A stretch of 7,529 nt of DNA, from contig JAHRWC010000409.1 of NCBI GenBank assembly GCA_019090365.1, forward strand, positions 1 to 7,529, read 5' to 3'. Of this stretch, positions 1 to 6,628 are shown piece by piece. The first letter of the stretch is position 1. The number at the start of each line of letters is the position of its first letter. Under the pieces are notes generated by a model. The model ran no database searches. It was not told the DNA's origin and worked only from the letters and a program-made list of their open reading frames with translations. The position numbers were made by a program, and so were the translations under genes. This DNA comes from Flavobacteriaceae bacterium. GTDB taxonomy: Bacteria; Bacteroidota; Bacteroidia; Flavobacteriales; Flavobacteriaceae.

Positions 1-1438
1 CTATCCCATCGCCAGGATTATTGATATCACACAAACGTAAAGGATCAGCAGGTGCTACAACCAAGGGACTGTTGCGGACTTGAAGCTCTAATCTTGTTGT
101 TGAATAACAACTACTAGAAGCACTCTCTGCTCGAACAAATACTTCATCAGTATAGGGTACATTATTGAAATGAGGATTACTTAAAGGTAAAATATTATTT
201 TCAGCATTTAATAAGGTCTCATGATAGGTCAATGTTAATAATGGATCGCCCAAGGCGATATCTAAATCGAAATCTTCTAACTCAAATTGAGCTAAACCAT
301 CATTATTATCATCACAAACTATTGTTGGTAAAGGGTTTAAATTAATTAAAGGAGGATCAATAAATTCAATAAACACTTCTCCTTCTGCATCACAACCATT
401 GGCTCCACCGAAATGAACATTTAATTGATAATTTCCTGTTTGAGTTACTGCTAGAGTTTGTCCAAATTCTGGTGGCACAAATTGCACGAATGTTCCTGAT
501 CCAATTGGATCTTCATATAACCATTCGTAAGTCGTACCAGGAGGCGCAATTAAATTAGGCTCAATTACGTAAGTTTCACCTGTACAACGAGCTGTACCTT
601 CCGCTTCCGTTAAATCTACTCCTAAATCTACACTTCCGATATTAAATGAACCTGCCTCTAAAAACACTGCAGAATCATAGGCTGTATCACCTTCATCAGC
701 AATTGCAAGTTGTATTGTATAAGGGTTACCTAATACTACAGAACCCATTGCTGTCATTGTAACAGTTTGTCCATTATAATCGATTGGAGCTGTATTTTCA
801 TCATTAAAAGGAAGAAAGTTGTATCTATCAAAAAACTCTTCATTGATTGCTGGACATTGACCAGGTACATCTGGATGAATATTAGTTGCTTCAATAGGTA
901 TATTTGTACCAGGAATAACTGCTAGGTTTTGGACCACTCCTGTAATTTGATCGGTAAGTACAAATGCAAAAGCATCAGAATAAGTACATTCAAAGTTTTG
1001 ATCATATTCTTCCGAAGCAAAAATAAAATTAAAGCTTATTTGATCCACAAAAGGAACAAAATCGAATTGTATGACGGATGCGTTATTAGTATTTGTTGCT
1101 GTAGTATTATCTTCAATTATTGCACTTCCAGGCCAGCCAACTCCACCTAAACTTAGTAAAGATGTGTTAGGTCCTCCAGAGTCTGCTACATTACCAGATG
1201 TTAAAATAACACCTGCTGCAAAAGGGAAACCAGATCCATTTGCATCAAATGCAGCTATTCCATTAACATCTCCAAAGTCTGTTCCTGTTCGCTGTCCAAA
1301 GTTGGAAACTTCCGCGCAGGAGCTATCTATTAGTATGTCTTCTATTAATTGTTGAGTAGTATATGTCTCATCAATAGTTATCTGTGAATATCCTATTAGT
1401 GAAAAAAGGAATACTAGGGCAAGTAATTTTTTTCTCAT
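1..1438 (-). CDS. Choice-of-anchor L domain secreted protein, probable T9SS cargo (partial, C-terminus missing)
   Basis: An uninterrupted minus-strand frame runs from ATG at 1438 to the window edge and gives 479 residues with no stop. Residues 1-18 are a signal peptide (MRKK, a hydrophobic stretch, then YS before Q19), which supports this start. Residues about 25-268 look like the choice-of-anchor L domain: FDFVPF (125-130), FIFASEEYD (138-146), DAFAFVLTD (155-163), NLAVIPGT (171-178), YNGQTVTMTA (221-230) and the closing IQLAIADEGDTAYDSAVFLEAGSF (242-265). Residues about 275-365 resemble an Ig/PKD-like domain. Residues about 366-459 are one copy of a flavobacterial adhesin module (CDDNNDGLAQFEL, then a C near its end), and a second copy begins at LRLCDINNPGDG (468-478). 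Proteins of this architecture in Flavobacteriia usually end in a type B (CHU_C, gliding-motility-associated) sorting domain and are exported by the type IX system to the cell surface. That end is outside the window, so export route and full size are inferred. Confidence 0.88.
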   Translation of the reverse strand, partial: MRKKLLALVFLFSLIGYSQITIDETYTTQQLIEDILIDSSCAEVSNFGQRTGTDFGDVNGIAAFDANGSGFPFAAGVILTSGNVADSGGPNTSLLSLGGVGWPGSAIIEDNTTATNTNNASVIQFDFVPFVDQISFNFIFASEEYDQNFECTYSDAFAFVLTDQITGVVQNLAVIPGTNIPIEATNIHPDVPGQCPAINEEFFDRYNFLPFNDENTAPIDYNGQTVTMTAMGSVVLGNPYTIQLAIADEGDTAYDSAVFLEAGSFNIGSVDLGVDLTEAEGTARCTGETYVIEPNLIAPPGTTYEWLYEDPIGSGTFVQFVPPEFGQTLAVTQTGNYQLNVHFGGANGCDAEGEVFIEFIDPPLINLNPLPTIVCDDNNDGLAQFELEDFDLDIALGDPLLTLTYHETLLNAENNILPLSNPHFNNVPYTDEVFVRAESASSSCYSTTRLELQVRNSPLVVAPADPLRLCDINNPGDGI

Positions 1439-1456
1439 AGCAAGCGATTAAGGTTT

Positions 1457-1464
1457 CAAATATA
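1457..1464 (-). promoter_or_regulatory. Putative -7 element for the choice-of-anchor L gene
   Basis: On the minus strand the sequence reads TATATTTG, a full match to the Bacteroidota -7 consensus TAnnTTTG, 18 bases upstream of the ATG at 1438. This would give a very short 5' leader. No TTG -33 element is visible at the usual 17-23 base spacing, so the promoter may be weak or assisted. The element touches the putative -33 of the divergent nfu-type promoter. Confidence 0.5.
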
Positions 1465-1496
1465 TTGAATACATTGGTTTTCTTTTCATATTTTTG
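1465..1496 (+). promoter_or_regulatory. Putative promoter for the NifU-family gene
   Basis: TATTTTTG at 1489-1496 fits the Bacteroidota -7 consensus TAnnTTTG exactly. TTG at 1465-1467 lies 21 bases upstream, within the usual -33 to -7 spacing. Transcription would begin at about 1501-1503, leaving a leader of about ten bases before ATG 1512. This places the in-frame TTG at 1494 inside the promoter, which argues against its use as a start codon. Confidence 0.6.
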
Positions 1497-1511
1497 CAAA
1501 AAAGATTAGAC

Positions 1512-2411
1512 ATGCCTCAATTTAACATATCTGTACAACCCACTAATAATGAAAATATTGTAAAATTTACTGCAAATTCTTTTTTGGTGCAAACTAAAAG
1601 TTTTGAATTCAATAATATAGATGAATGTCAAAATAGCCCTTTAGCTCAACAATTATTTTATCTTCCATTTGTTAAAACAGTATATATTTCTCAAAACTTT
1701 ATAGCGATTGAAAAATTTAATATTGTTAAATGGGAGGATGTCCAAGAAGAAGTTGCTTCAAATATTAGCGATTATTTAAATTCTGGCGAATTGGTTATAA
1801 CTGAAAACAGTTTAGGGGAGAAAAACCCTACCACTGTTTATGCTGAAAGTACTCCAAACCCATCCGTGATGAAATTTGTAGCAAATAAAGCATTAACATC
1901 TAACAGTTTTGAATTTAAAAATACTGAAGAAGCATTGCATTCGCCTTTAGCTAGTGCTTTATTTAAATTTTCATTTGTAAAAGAAGTTTTTATCAGTGCT
2001 AATTACATTTCTATTTCAAAAATTGATGAAATTGAATGGCAAATAATTACAAATGATATAAGAGAATTTATTAAAAATTATATAGAAGATGGAAAACCGA
2101 TTTTTTCAGACGCTATTCTTCAAAACAAATCTGTAAATAAAACTACTTCAGAAGAGGACATAGATTATAGCGACATTGAAAAGGAAATAATAAGCATATT
2201 AAATGAATATGTAAAGCCTGCTGTAGAAAGTGATGGAGGAAATATTGCTTTTGACTCTTTCAACGAAGACACTAAAACAGTACGTGTTGTGTTACAAGGA
2301 GCATGTAGTGGTTGCCCTTCCTCTACAGTCACACTTAAAAATGGTATTGAAAGGATGCTTGTTGAAATGCTAAATGGCAAAGTAACTACTGTAGAAGCTA
2401 TTAACGGATAG
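1512..2411 (+). CDS. NifU-family iron-sulfur cluster carrier with two Nfu N-terminal domains
   Basis: This 299-residue cytosolic protein should receive or carry [4Fe-4S] clusters and hand them to apo-enzymes. The C-terminal Nfu domain (about 220-296) has the hallmark VESDGGNIAF (238-247) and CSGCPSS (265-271). Cys265 and Cys268 are the CxxC pair that ligates a cluster across a dimer. Two Nfu N-type domains precede it. The second (about 108-198) is canonical, with ESTPNPSVMKFVAN and SPLASALFKFSFVKEVFIS. The first (about 4-96) is a diverged copy with QPTNNENIVKFTAN and SPLAQQLFYLPFVKTVYIS. This duplicated-N layout of about 300 residues is, from memory, typical of Flavobacteriia, whereas most Nfu proteins carry at most one such domain. 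ATG 1512 is preferred because an upstream in-frame TTG (1494) falls within the promoter. The linker at about 199-218 is polar and acidic. The gene stands 79 bases before the dodecin gene on the same strand, and no clear terminator was found between them. Confidence 0.93.
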   Translation: MPQFNISVQPTNNENIVKFTANSFLVQTKSFEFNNIDECQNSPLAQQLFYLPFVKTVYISQNFIAIEKFNIVKWEDVQEEVASNISDYLNSGELVITENSLGEKNPTTVYAESTPNPSVMKFVANKALTSNSFEFKNTEEALHSPLASALFKFSFVKEVFISANYISISKIDEIEWQIITNDIREFIKNYIEDGKPIFSDAILQNKSVNKTTSEEDIDYSDIEKEIISILNEYVKPAVESDGGNIAFDSFNEDTKTVRVVLQGACSGCPSSTVTLKNGIERMLVEMLNGKVTTVEAING

Positions 2412-2433
2412 AATTACATTTTTGCTATTTTTC

Positions 2434-2481
2434 TTTTGAAATTGCTTAACTTAGTATTTCATATAATATTTAATTTCAAAA
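2434..2481. repeat. 10-bp inverted repeat flanking the dodecin upstream region
   Basis: TTTTGAAATT (2434-2443) and AATTTCAAAA (2472-2481) are exact reverse complements separated by 28 bases. The interval contains TATAAT (2462-2467), and the right arm ends 9 bases before the dodecin ATG. It could be an operator, a weak structure at the 3' end of the nfu-type mRNA, or chance in A+T-rich DNA. No clean TAnnTTTG promoter is visible here, so how the dodecin gene is transcribed is uncertain. Confidence 0.35.
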
Positions 2482-2490
2482 TAAAAAAAA

Positions 2491-2691
2491 ATGGCAGTTT
2501 TAAAAGTAATCGAAGTATTAGCTAATTCTAATGAAAGTTGGGAAGATGCAACTAGACAAGCAGTAAAACACGCTGCAAAAAGTGTAAAAAACATTCGATC
2601 TGTTTATGTTAATGAGCAAAGTGCTAGTGTTGACGGAGATAATATTACAGAATTTCGTGTAAATGTTAAAATTACTTTTGAAGTAAAATAA
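2491..2691 (+). CDS. Dodecin-family small binding protein
   Basis: The 66-residue product fits the length and beta-alpha-beta-beta pattern of dodecins, which assemble into hollow dodecamers. Recognisable parts are VLKVIEVLANSNESWEDA (3-20, first strand and start of the helix), AVKHAAKSVKNIRSVYV (24-40) and the ITEFRVNVKITFEV hairpin (52-65). Classical flavin dodecins have a Trp stacking on the isoalloxazine (Trp36 in the Halobacterium protein) and a Gln partner (Gln55). Aligned by eye, those positions are Ser37 and Arg56 here. The SWE and IR..V.EQ...D..ITxxR pattern is instead closer to what I recall of the mycobacterial calcium dodecin type (Rv0379/SecE2). Flavin storage should therefore not be assumed, and the ligand is unknown. 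The start is preceded by an A-rich stretch and no Shine-Dalgarno, as is usual in Bacteroidota. A strong hairpin follows at 2725-2756. Confidence 0.9.
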   Translation: MAVLKVIEVLANSNESWEDATRQAVKHAAKSVKNIRSVYVNEQSASVDGDNITEFRVNVKITFEVK

Positions 2692-2724
2692 ACCTGCATT
2701 TATCTAATTCTAAATTATTTAATT

Positions 2725-2758
2725 AAATACGTTTTTGAATTTTCAAAAACGTATTTTT
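2725..2758 (+). terminator. Rho-independent terminator after the dodecin gene
   Basis: A perfect 15-bp inverted repeat (arms 2725-2739 and 2742-2756, two bases between them) starts 33 bases after the dodecin stop and runs into T's (2754-2758). The arms are A+T-rich with two G/C pairs at their core. Pairing AAAA with TTTT in the outer stem makes it partly two-way, though no minus-strand gene needs it. Its right arm also carries the -7 element of the next gene. Confidence 0.75.
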
Positions 2759-2759
2759 G
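2735..2759 (+). promoter_or_regulatory. Putative promoter of the CHWC lipoprotein gene, embedded in the terminator
   Basis: TATTTTTG at 2752-2759 matches TAnnTTTG exactly and is the same octamer found before the NifU-family gene. TTG at 2735-2737 is a possible -33 element, but the spacing is only 14 bases, shorter than usual. The octamer ends 19 bases before ATG 2779, so the leader would be short. Confidence 0.5.
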
Positions 2760-2778
2760 TATATTATAAAGAACTTTC

Positions 2779-4899
2779 ATGCGATATTTACTCTTATTCT
2801 TACTAGTAACAACACTTATCATTTCTTGCAACTCTTCAAAAAAAGAAATCTTGGAATCTCATCAATATACCAATGACTTAGTACATGAATCTAGCCCATA
2901 CCTATTACAACATGCACATAATCCTGTAAATTGGAAAGCATGGAATGAAACTACTTTAGCAGAAGCTAAAAAAGAAGAAAAATTAATGATCATTAGTGTA
3001 GGGTATTCTGCCTGTCATTGGTGCCACGTTATGGAAAAAGAAAGCTTTGAAGATTCTACAGTTGCAGCTGTAATGAATGCAAATTTTATAAACATTAAAG
3101 TAGATAGAGAAGAACGTCCAGATGTTGACCAAATTTATATCAATGCTGTTCAACTAATGACTGGAAGCGCTGGTTGGCCATTAAATGTAATTACATTGCC
3201 AGATGGAAGACCTGTTTGGGGTGGCACTTATTTCAAGAAAGATGATTGGATTAAAGCATTAGAAAAAATGCAAGAGGTTTACAATGATGAGCCACAAAAG
3301 TTATTTGATTATGCAGATCGATTAGAGGACGGAATTAAAAGCATGGATTTAATTACCTTAAATACAGATGATCTTGACATATCCAACTATTCGTTAACGA
3401 ACAGTTTATCTACTTGGCAGAAGAGTTTCGATGGAAAACATGGAGGTTATAATAGAGCTCCAAAGTTTATGATGCCCAATAATTTTGAATTTTTATTAAG
3501 ACATGCCTACCAAAATAATGATCAAGCTATTTTAGATCAAGTTTTATTGACTTTAGACAATATTGCTTATGGTGGAGTTTACGATCATATAGGTGGTGGA
3601 TTTGCACGATATAGCACAGATTTAAAATGGCATATTCCTCATTTTGAAAAAATGCTGTACGATAATGCACAACTTGTTAGCTTATATAGTCATGCTTACA
3701 TGATTACAAAAAAGCCATTATACCAACAAGTAGTTTTTGAAACATTAGAGTATATTAAAAGAGAAATGACTCATAAAGAAGGTGCTTTTTATTCTTCATT
3801 AGATGCAGATAGTGAAACAATTCATGGAGAATTAGAAGAAGGCGCTTACTATACTTATACAAAAGATGAATTAAAACCTTTATTAGGTGAAGATTTTTCG
3901 CTTTTCTCTGAATACTATAATATCAATAATTATGGAAAATGGGAAAAAGACAGCTATGTTCTTATAAGAAAGAAAAGTGATGCAGAAATTTCTGAAGAAT
4001 TTTCAATTTCAATTGAAGATATTCAAAATAAAAAACAAAAATGGAAAAACATACTACTTCCTCATAGAAACAAAAGGCCTCAACCTAGATTAGATGACAA
4101 AACATTAACTTCTTGGAATGGTTTAATGATAAAAGGATATGTTGATGCTTATAAAGCTTTTCAGAAAAAAGAATACTTAGATGCGGCTTTAAAAAGCGCT
4201 CATTTTATTGCCAATCAACAATTACAAGAATCGGGAGCATTATTTCATAGCTTTAAAGATGGTAAAAGCACTATAAATGGTTATTTAGAAGATTATGCTG
4301 CTGTTATTGATGCATATATCGCATTACATGAAGTAACTTTAGACCAACAATGGATTAATAAAGCAAATGCTTTAGCAGAATATTCATATTCCTATTTTTT
4401 CGATACTGAAAAGAGTATGTTTTATTTTACTTCTAAGGAAGATCAAAAATTAGTGACTAGAAATATTGAATATAGAGACAATGTAATACCTGCTTCAAAT
4501 TCAATCATGGCAAAAAACTTGTATGTGCTTTCTCATCATTTTGACAATCAGAAATATGAAGAAACAGCAAAACAAATGCTAAAAAATATTCTTCCAGAAA
4601 TGGAAACCTACCCTAGTGGATTTTCAAATTGGTTAGATTTATTAGCTAATTACCAATCTAAATATTATGAAATTGTTACAGTTGGAGAAAATGCGCTTGA
4701 AAAAACTTCAGAAATAAATTCATATTATATTCCAAATAAGTTAGTAGCTGGGAGTATTTCTGAAAATAACAAATTTCCTCTTTTAAATTTAAGATTTATT
4801 GAGGACGAAACTTTAATTTATATCTGTGTCAATAATACTTGTAAATTACCCGAAAGTGACACTCAAAAAGCATTAAAAACATTTATAAAAACAAATTAA
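2779..4899 (+). CDS. Thioredoxin-fold (DUF255) plus six-hairpin barrel lipoprotein, SSP411/YyaL family
   Basis: The 706-residue product has the length and order of the SSP411 (spermatogenesis-associated protein 20)/YyaL family: an N-terminal DUF255 thioredoxin-like domain (about 33-195) and an (alpha/alpha)6 glycosidase-like barrel (about 200-650). The first shows the family signature [19 protein letters not shown] (34-52), CHWCH with Cys79 and Cys82, [15 protein letters not shown] (106-120) and GGTYF. The second shows [19 protein letters not shown] and [16 protein letters not shown] (about 272-300), [13 protein letters not shown] (about 438-450) and [10 protein letters not shown] (about 566-575). 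The end keeps the YxCxNxxCxLP pattern (Cys683, Cys688). Residues 1-17 ([10 protein letters not shown]...LIISC) form a lipoprotein signal with Cys17 as the lipidated residue. Lysines rather than acidic residues follow, so outward surface export is less likely than a periplasm-facing anchor (inference). The biochemical activity of this family is not established, and neither redox nor sugar-processing activity is proven. Its stop is one base before the next gene, implying co-transcription. Confidence 0.92.
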   Translation: MRYLLLFLLVTTLIISCNSSKKEILESHQYTNDLVHESSPYLLQHAHNPVNWKAWNETTLAEAKKEEKLMIISVGYSACHWCHVMEKESFEDSTVAAVMNANFINIKVDREERPDVDQIYINAVQLMTGSAGWPLNVITLPDGRPVWGGTYFKKDDWIKALEKMQEVYNDEPQKLFDYADRLEDGIKSMDLITLNTDDLDISNYSLTNSLSTWQKSFDGKHGGYNRAPKFMMPNNFEFLLRHAYQNNDQAILDQVLLTLDNIAYGGVYDHIGGGFARYSTDLKWHIPHFEKMLYDNAQLVSLYSHAYMITKKPLYQQVVFETLEYIKREMTHKEGAFYSSLDADSETIHGELEEGAYYTYTKDELKPLLGEDFSLFSEYYNINNYGKWEKDSYVLIRKKSDAEISEEFSISIEDIQNKKQKWKNILLPHRNKRPQPRLDDKTLTSWNGLMIKGYVDAYKAFQKKEYLDAALKSAHFIANQQLQESGALFHSFKDGKSTINGYLEDYAAVIDAYIALHEVTLDQQWINKANALAEYSYSYFFDTEKSMFYFTSKEDQKLVTRNIEYRDNVIPASNSIMAKNLYVLSHHFDNQKYEETAKQMLKNILPEMETYPSGFSNWLDLLANYQSKYYEIVTVGENALEKTSEINSYYIPNKLVAGSISENNKFPLLNLRFIEDETLIYICVNNTCKLPESDTQKALKTFIKTN

Positions 4900-4900
4900 A

Positions 4901-5608
4901 ATGAAAAAGGCAGTTTTATTTATTTTATTAAGCATCATCTTTTATCCTGTATTTTCTCAAAGTGAAAAATTTAATTATAGGCTATCAGTTCGAACTATAG
5001 ACATGCAGCAACTAAACGGTTTTGAAGGCATGTATGACGAAAGCAGAAGTAACATTGAAGGATCTCCATATGCTAACAATGATTTCATGCTAGGATCAAT
5101 TTATCAAAACGAAAAAGTACTAAAAAATAATTTATTATTAAGGTATAATATTTATTCTGATGAAATTGAAATTAAAGAAAATAAAAACTCGAAAGAGTAT
5201 TCTGCACTTATTAAAAATCAAGACTATACAATTGTAATAGATGAGAGAATTTATGTTTCAATTCCGTTAAATGGCTCAGAAGAGAACGGTAATTATTTCA
5301 ATGTATTAGTGCCAGAAGGTAGGTTTAAACTATATAAAAAATCAAGCATAAGCTTTCAAAAAGCTAAGCCCGCTGTTACAAGTTATGATAGAGATAGGCC
5401 TGCAAAATTTACAACTTTAAACACATTTTATTTAGTAGATCATAATGGTAAATTTTATGAGTTACCTAGTAAAAGCTCAAAATTTTACAAAGTCTTTAAG
5501 GAAAAAAGCAGTAATCTTAAAAGTTTTGCTAAAAAAGGTAAAATCAACATAAAAAAAGAAAAAGACTTAATTCGGTTAATTAATTATTATAATTCTTTAT
5601 TTAAATAA
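4901..5608 (+). CDS. Secreted protein of an uncharacterised Flavobacteriia family, paralogue 1
   Basis: I do not recognise a named family. The 235-residue product starts with MKKAVLFILL and has a signal peptide predicted to be cut after Ser19, leaving Gln20, so it is periplasmic or secreted. A conserved N-block has EGSPY (53-57), an FxxGxIYxNxK stretch (62-72) and RYNIYSDEIEIK (81-92). A middle block has NYF and KLYKK followed by SYDRDRPAKF. The C-terminal block (207-235) is basic and reads KSFAKKGKINIKKEKDL then YYNSL. The two genes downstream carry the same blocks in the same order, so the three are paralogues. There is no cysteine and no transmembrane segment beyond the signal. The ATG lies one base after the stop of the CHWC lipoprotein gene (4897-4899), indicating one transcript and probably coupled translation. 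Copies 1 and 3 look closest to each other: both keep RYNIYxDEIE and S(Y/F)(D/E)RDxPAxF. The function is unknown. Confidence 0.85.
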   Translation: MKKAVLFILLSIIFYPVFSQSEKFNYRLSVRTIDMQQLNGFEGMYDESRSNIEGSPYANNDFMLGSIYQNEKVLKNNLLLRYNIYSDEIEIKENKNSKEYSALIKNQDYTIVIDERIYVSIPLNGSEENGNYFNVLVPEGRFKLYKKSSISFQKAKPAVTSYDRDRPAKFTTLNTFYLVDHNGKFYELPSKSSKFYKVFKEKSSNLKSFAKKGKINIKKEKDLIRLINYYNSLFK

Positions 5609-5638
5609 TCTTACTCCCAATTCGTAAACTTATAACGG

Positions 5639-5652
5639 CAAAGTTAACTTTG
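5639..5652. repeat. 14-base perfect palindrome between paralogues 1 and 2
   Basis: CAAAGTTAACTTTG is its own reverse complement and begins 30 bases after the stop of paralogue 1. As a hairpin it would have only five pairs around a TTAA loop, and it is not followed by a T tract. It is therefore a poor terminator and could be an operator for a dimeric regulator. The rest of the 176-base gap shows a promoter-like octamer at 5737 and otherwise only A+T-rich sequence. Confidence 0.4.
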
Positions 5653-5736
5653 ATAGGGATTTCCTTATTCTAAATGGAAATTCATTTCATTTACACTTCT
5701 AAAATTTTTTAACATTTATATAACGTAGGGTATAAA

Positions 5737-5744
5737 TAGATTTG
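5737..5744 (+). promoter_or_regulatory. Putative -7 element for paralogue 2
   Basis: TAGATTTG matches the Bacteroidota -7 consensus TAnnTTTG exactly and lies 40 bases before ATG 5785. No TTG is present at the usual -33 distance, so it may be weak or activator-dependent. The implied leader of about 35 bases contains two copies of AAATCAAAA close to the start codon. Confidence 0.5.
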
Positions 5745-5784
5745 CCTGTTATATATATCTAAATCAAAATAAATCAAAAAACAA

Positions 5785-6483
5785 ATGAAAAAAAGAACCT
5801 CTCCATTTTACCTAGTTTTATTGTTATTAATTAGCTTTACTGTTACTTCACAACAATCATTTAACAATAATATAGAAGGTGAGTTTATATCGAATAGAAC
5901 AATAAACCTAAAAGAAAACTCAACTAATTATACGGGGTCACCTTATTTTAACGAAGCATTTATTAGTGGAAATATTTATAAAAACGACAAATTAATAGCT
6001 TCAAACAAAAGCATTAGATACAATGCAGATAAGGACGAATTTGAAATCAAAAATAGTCTTACATCTAATAGTGATATTGTAAACACGCTTTTCAAAAAAA
6101 GCAGTTTAACTATTAAAACAGGAATAAAAGAATTTATTTTTATACTTCCAACGAATACGAATACAGCACATGGTTATTTTCTTTTATTGCACAAAAGTGA
6201 AAACATGTCATTCGTTAAAAAGATAAAAAAGAAGTATGTACCTGCTCAAAAAGCATATAATTCTATGGGAGTAGATACTCAAGCAATATATAAGGAATAT
6301 GAAATTTACTTTTTATTAGATAAAGAAGGTAATTTAATTGAATTATCTAATTCGAAAAACAAAAGAATTGAAGCTTTTGGCTCAAATAAAAAAGATTTAA
6401 AAGCTTTTGTGAAGAAAAATAAAGTTCATATTAAAAGTGAAAAAGGGATGAAAAAAGTAGTTGAATATTACAATTCACTATAA
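5785..6483 (+). CDS. Secreted protein of an uncharacterised Flavobacteriia family, paralogue 2
   Basis: This 232-residue protein of unknown function has a signal peptide (MKKRTSPFYL and a hydrophobic core, likely cleaved after Ser22 before Gln). It shares the family blocks: TGSPYFN (50-56), GNIYKNDKL (62-70), RYN then DEFEIK (78-89), GYFLLL, VKKIKKKYVP and a basic tail KAFVKKNKVHIKSEKG ending in YYNSL (206-232). It is the most diverged copy. The RYNIYxDEIE motif of copies 1 and 3 is RYNADKDEFE here, and the RDxPAxF motif before the last strands is missing. It has no cysteine. It has its own promoter-like element and is closed by the palindromic terminator at 6503, so it is probably a single-gene unit that can be regulated apart from its neighbours. 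The C-terminal half is strongly Lys-rich. Confidence 0.84.
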   Translation: MKKRTSPFYLVLLLLISFTVTSQQSFNNNIEGEFISNRTINLKENSTNYTGSPYFNEAFISGNIYKNDKLIASNKSIRYNADKDEFEIKNSLTSNSDIVNTLFKKSSLTIKTGIKEFIFILPTNTNTAHGYFLLLHKSENMSFVKKIKKKYVPAQKAYNSMGVDTQAIYKEYEIYFLLDKEGNLIELSNSKNKRIEAFGSNKKDLKAFVKKNKVHIKSEKGMKKVVEYYNSL

Positions 6484-6502
6484 TTTAACATTTCTTTAAA
6501 AT

Positions 6503-6540
6503 AAAAGGGGTCGGTATTTATAAATACCGACCCCTTTTTT
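6503..6540. terminator. Strong palindromic terminator between paralogues 2 and 3
   Basis: Positions 6503-6538 form a perfect 36-base palindrome. The arms are 6503-6520 and 6521-6538, with core AAAAGGGGTCGGTATTTA and its complement. It starts 19 bases after the stop of paralogue 2, and the plus strand ends in T6 (6535-6540). The G/C-rich stem in very A+T-rich surroundings makes this the clearest terminator in the window. The opposite strand reads TTTTATTTT after the stem, so it may also stop antisense transcription coming from tsaB. Confidence 0.92.
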
Positions 6541-6584
6541 ATATATACCGAGGGATTACATTTTTTTAAACCTCTAATCTTGTT

Positions 6585-6592
6585 TACTTTTA
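6585..6592 (+). promoter_or_regulatory. Possible -7 element for paralogue 3
   Basis: TACTTTTA is a near match to TAnnTTTG, with A in place of the final G, 36 bases upstream of ATG 6629. No convincing -33 TTG precedes it at normal spacing. It is listed because a strong terminator at 6503-6540 isolates this gene and requires a promoter within the 88 bases that remain. Confidence 0.35.
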
Positions 6593-6628
6593 CAGTATCA
6601 ATTATTGCTCATATTTAATTAAAATACA

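Noticed and set aside
929..1355. Two short plus-strand open frames (929-1150 and 1071-1355)
   Set aside because: Both lie antisense within the choice-of-anchor L gene, whose translation shows a signal peptide and well-matched domain motifs. The short frames have no recognisable protein features.
1494..1511. In-frame TTG start giving a 305-residue NifU-family protein
   Set aside because: The TTG forms the last bases of the TATTTTTG -7 element, so it would precede the expected transcript start. The family begins naturally at MPQFNISVQ from ATG 1512.
2165..2380. Minus-strand 71-codon open frame
   Set aside because: It is antisense to the Nfu C-terminal domain with its CxxC motif and has no independent support.
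5609..5784. A terminator for paralogue 1 in the following gap
   Set aside because: The 14-base palindrome gives only a five-pair stem without a T tract, and the repeat near 5673-5692 needs a bulge and a tiny loop. Neither qualifies.
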